The notes under the pieces: generated by a model
Told to the model about the DNA's origin: nothing
What the model saw: only the letters and a program-made list of their open reading frames with translations
The model's database searches: none
From: Psychrosphaera aestuarii
GTDB taxonomy: Bacteria; Pseudomonadota; Gammaproteobacteria; Enterobacterales; Alteromonadaceae
DNA: 64,000 nucleotides
Assembly (NCBI RefSeq): GCF_017948405.1
Contig: NZ_CP072844.1
Location: 124,001-188,000 of the forward strand
Reading direction: 5' to 3'
Position numbers and translations under genes: made by a program
Shown: in pieces, positions 62,983 through 64,000 of the stretch
How the letters are laid out: every line of letters begins with the position of its first letter
Position numbering within the stretch: position 1 is the stretch's first letter

Positions 62983-64000
62983 AATAACTTCCAGCTGACT
63001 GTTATTAGACTACGTTAACTAAGGACAAAAAAAATCCTATTTTGGGATATTCGAAAGTTCAGATTAGCTATTGTTCATTGCATAGTTACACGGTGTTTGT
63101 TGATTCGGGGCTTACTTCATGTATGAAGATTTCTCAGGTTCACGCATTTAGAATGTATCTTCATGAACCTAGAATTAACAACAAAACTGTACTGGATGAG
63201 TGCAGATATCAGTTGATTTTAGCTTACAGGTGTACTCTAAATACTTTTCCATAGACCTTGATATATTCAATCGAAGATACGACTCCATTTACCTTTATTG
63301 ACTGGTATATAAGCATGTTAGATGAAATTCACACTTCTGGGCACTTCGATTTGAACCTACAAACAGCAATGTACTAATCACCAATTAGGCCGAAAGCCCT
63401 AAAATTAGCTAGCTTCATTCTCACTGCGAGGGCGAAGCTAACTAATCTACAGTGTTGGATTAACTGAATTTCTATTTGTTTACCCAACGAATAATCCCTG
63501 ACATGAGTTAAGGTCTGTAGCCATTAGTACTTAGAATCAAAGAAAACCTAGGTTTAAACATTTTGGAATATTTCACTGAAATGTCCCAGATTAATATAAG
63601 GGCTTCAAATAACATCATCTCAAGCACTTCGATTGTAGTGTGGATAAGTTCATTTCGAATTAAATAGGGGTAAGGTGAAATGTCTGAATATCATTATCAA
63701 TGTAGATTTTGTTTATGTACGACTAGTATGTAGCATGAAGATGACGGCCAAGATTCTTTTTATGGAGGGGCAATTGAAGATTGATGACGACTGGGACGAC
63801 GATTAATGAGTTGATTACAACTTCCTCTGTAAGACAATTAAAAAACGTTAAGTTTTGTAATTGAATTGTTTCTTTGCAATATGAAAGTTTATGTGTCAGG
63901 TTTTGAACTAACTCACTCAAGTAACTTAGATCAATTCATTCAAAGAACCTCTAACCCTTTTGCTTTGGATCAAAATATTTTTTCGCATACTTGTTGCAAC
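62983..64000. other. About 1 kb without a supported gene at the right edge
   Basis: Open frames here are short, start with rare codons or lack ribosome-binding sites. An inverted repeat with one mismatch, TTAGCTAGCTTC/GAAGCTAACTAA, lies near 63405-63445. Near 63680, AAGGTG precedes ATGTCTGAATATC, a 17-codon frame with two cysteine pairs that stops at TAG and may be a broken small gene. The right end of the island is not visible. Confidence 0.5.

Larger units (their letters stand above)
47770..64000. mobile_element. Integrative genomic island, left end to window edge
   Basis: The segment begins at the displaced tRNA-Arg fragment and carries recombinases, umuDC, many unrecognised small genes and long gaps, unlike the dense conserved chromosome to its left. 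Given the orientation of the tRNA fragment (3' end to the left), the element should extend rightward to an intact tRNA-Arg outside the window. It could be a composite of nested elements. Confidence 0.68.

Noticed and set aside
63042..63254. A 70-codon plus-strand frame with TTG start
   Set aside because: No ribosome-binding site, rare start and non-coding-like composition.
63340..63400. tRNA-like stretch (TTCGATTTGAACC) on the plus strand, suggesting a minus-strand tRNA
   Set aside because: The bases flanking the loop do not pair to form a T stem and there is no CCA or acceptor stem.
63723..63920. A 65-codon minus-strand frame
   Set aside because: No convincing ribosome-binding site or protein-like pattern; it lies in a decayed region.
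47770..64000. CRISPR array, retron or diversity-generating element in the island
   Set aside because: No regularly spaced direct repeats and no reverse transcriptase gene are present.

Overview
The window comes from an AT-rich marine-type gammaproteobacterium, most likely of the order Alteromonadales (Colwellia/Thalassotalea-like). This rests on the gene set and order seen: a complete gspC-N type II secretion operon, hslR-hslO, nudE-yrfG, yheT-yheU, a second EF-G (FusA2 type), a FadE-type acyl-CoA dehydrogenase, comM, large secreted peptidases and a start of an SOS-controlled imuA gene. No species assignment can be made from the sequence alone.

Layout. 1-9.9 kb: start of imuA (minus, cut by the window edge) behind a LexA box, cobO, fusA2, rluF, a DUF5610 protein, glutathionyl-hydroquinone reductase, a CtlX-like hydrolase, yheT-yheU and cysQ. 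10-13.1 kb: nudE and yrfG divergent, then a three-gene DUF2878 / chalcone isomerase-like / DUF3833 lipoprotein operon. 13.2-24.9 kb: gspCDEFGHIJKLMN on the minus strand, tightly overlapping, with GTG or TTG starts in gspG, gspH and gspL. 25.1-44.2 kb: hslR, hslO, a TlpA-like thioredoxin, a secreted M28 peptidase, fadE-like, comM, an NAD-dependent epimerase/reductase, an S9 peptidase, an NYN-domain protein, a very large M36 metallopeptidase ending in a GlyGly-CTERM tail (a class of substrate usually exported by type II secretion), a lipoprotein and a TonB-dependent receptor. 44.4-47.6 kb: a PLD-nuclease/SF2-helicase/DUF3427 fusion.

From about 47.77 kb to the right edge the window is accessory. 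A 44-base 3' fragment of a tRNA-Arg(CCG) gene at 47726-47769 looks like a displaced attachment site, followed by short phased and inverted repeats. Inside the island are: an unrecognised three-gene operon of exported proteins including a trypsin-fold protease with a discoidin-like tail, plus a convergent exported protein; a LexA box and hairpins in front of a four-gene recombination operon (small protein, catalytically dead tyrosine-recombinase paralogue, active recombinase, 927-residue active recombinase); a protein made of three Myb/SANT-like HTH repeats; a LexA-controlled umuDC; and a small-protein/putative-nuclease segment at 60.5-63 kb. The last kilobase holds no gene I can support.

How the parts work together. 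The chromosomal part combines secretion machinery with secreted peptidases typical of a heterotrophic degrader. The island appears tied to the SOS response: both its recombinase operon and its umuDC have LexA boxes overlapping plausible -10 elements, so DNA damage should switch on both mobility and error-prone polymerase. The best candidates for undescribed biology are the recombinase trio with its dead paralogue and adjacent hairpins, and the exported four-gene module at 48.2-51.5 kb.
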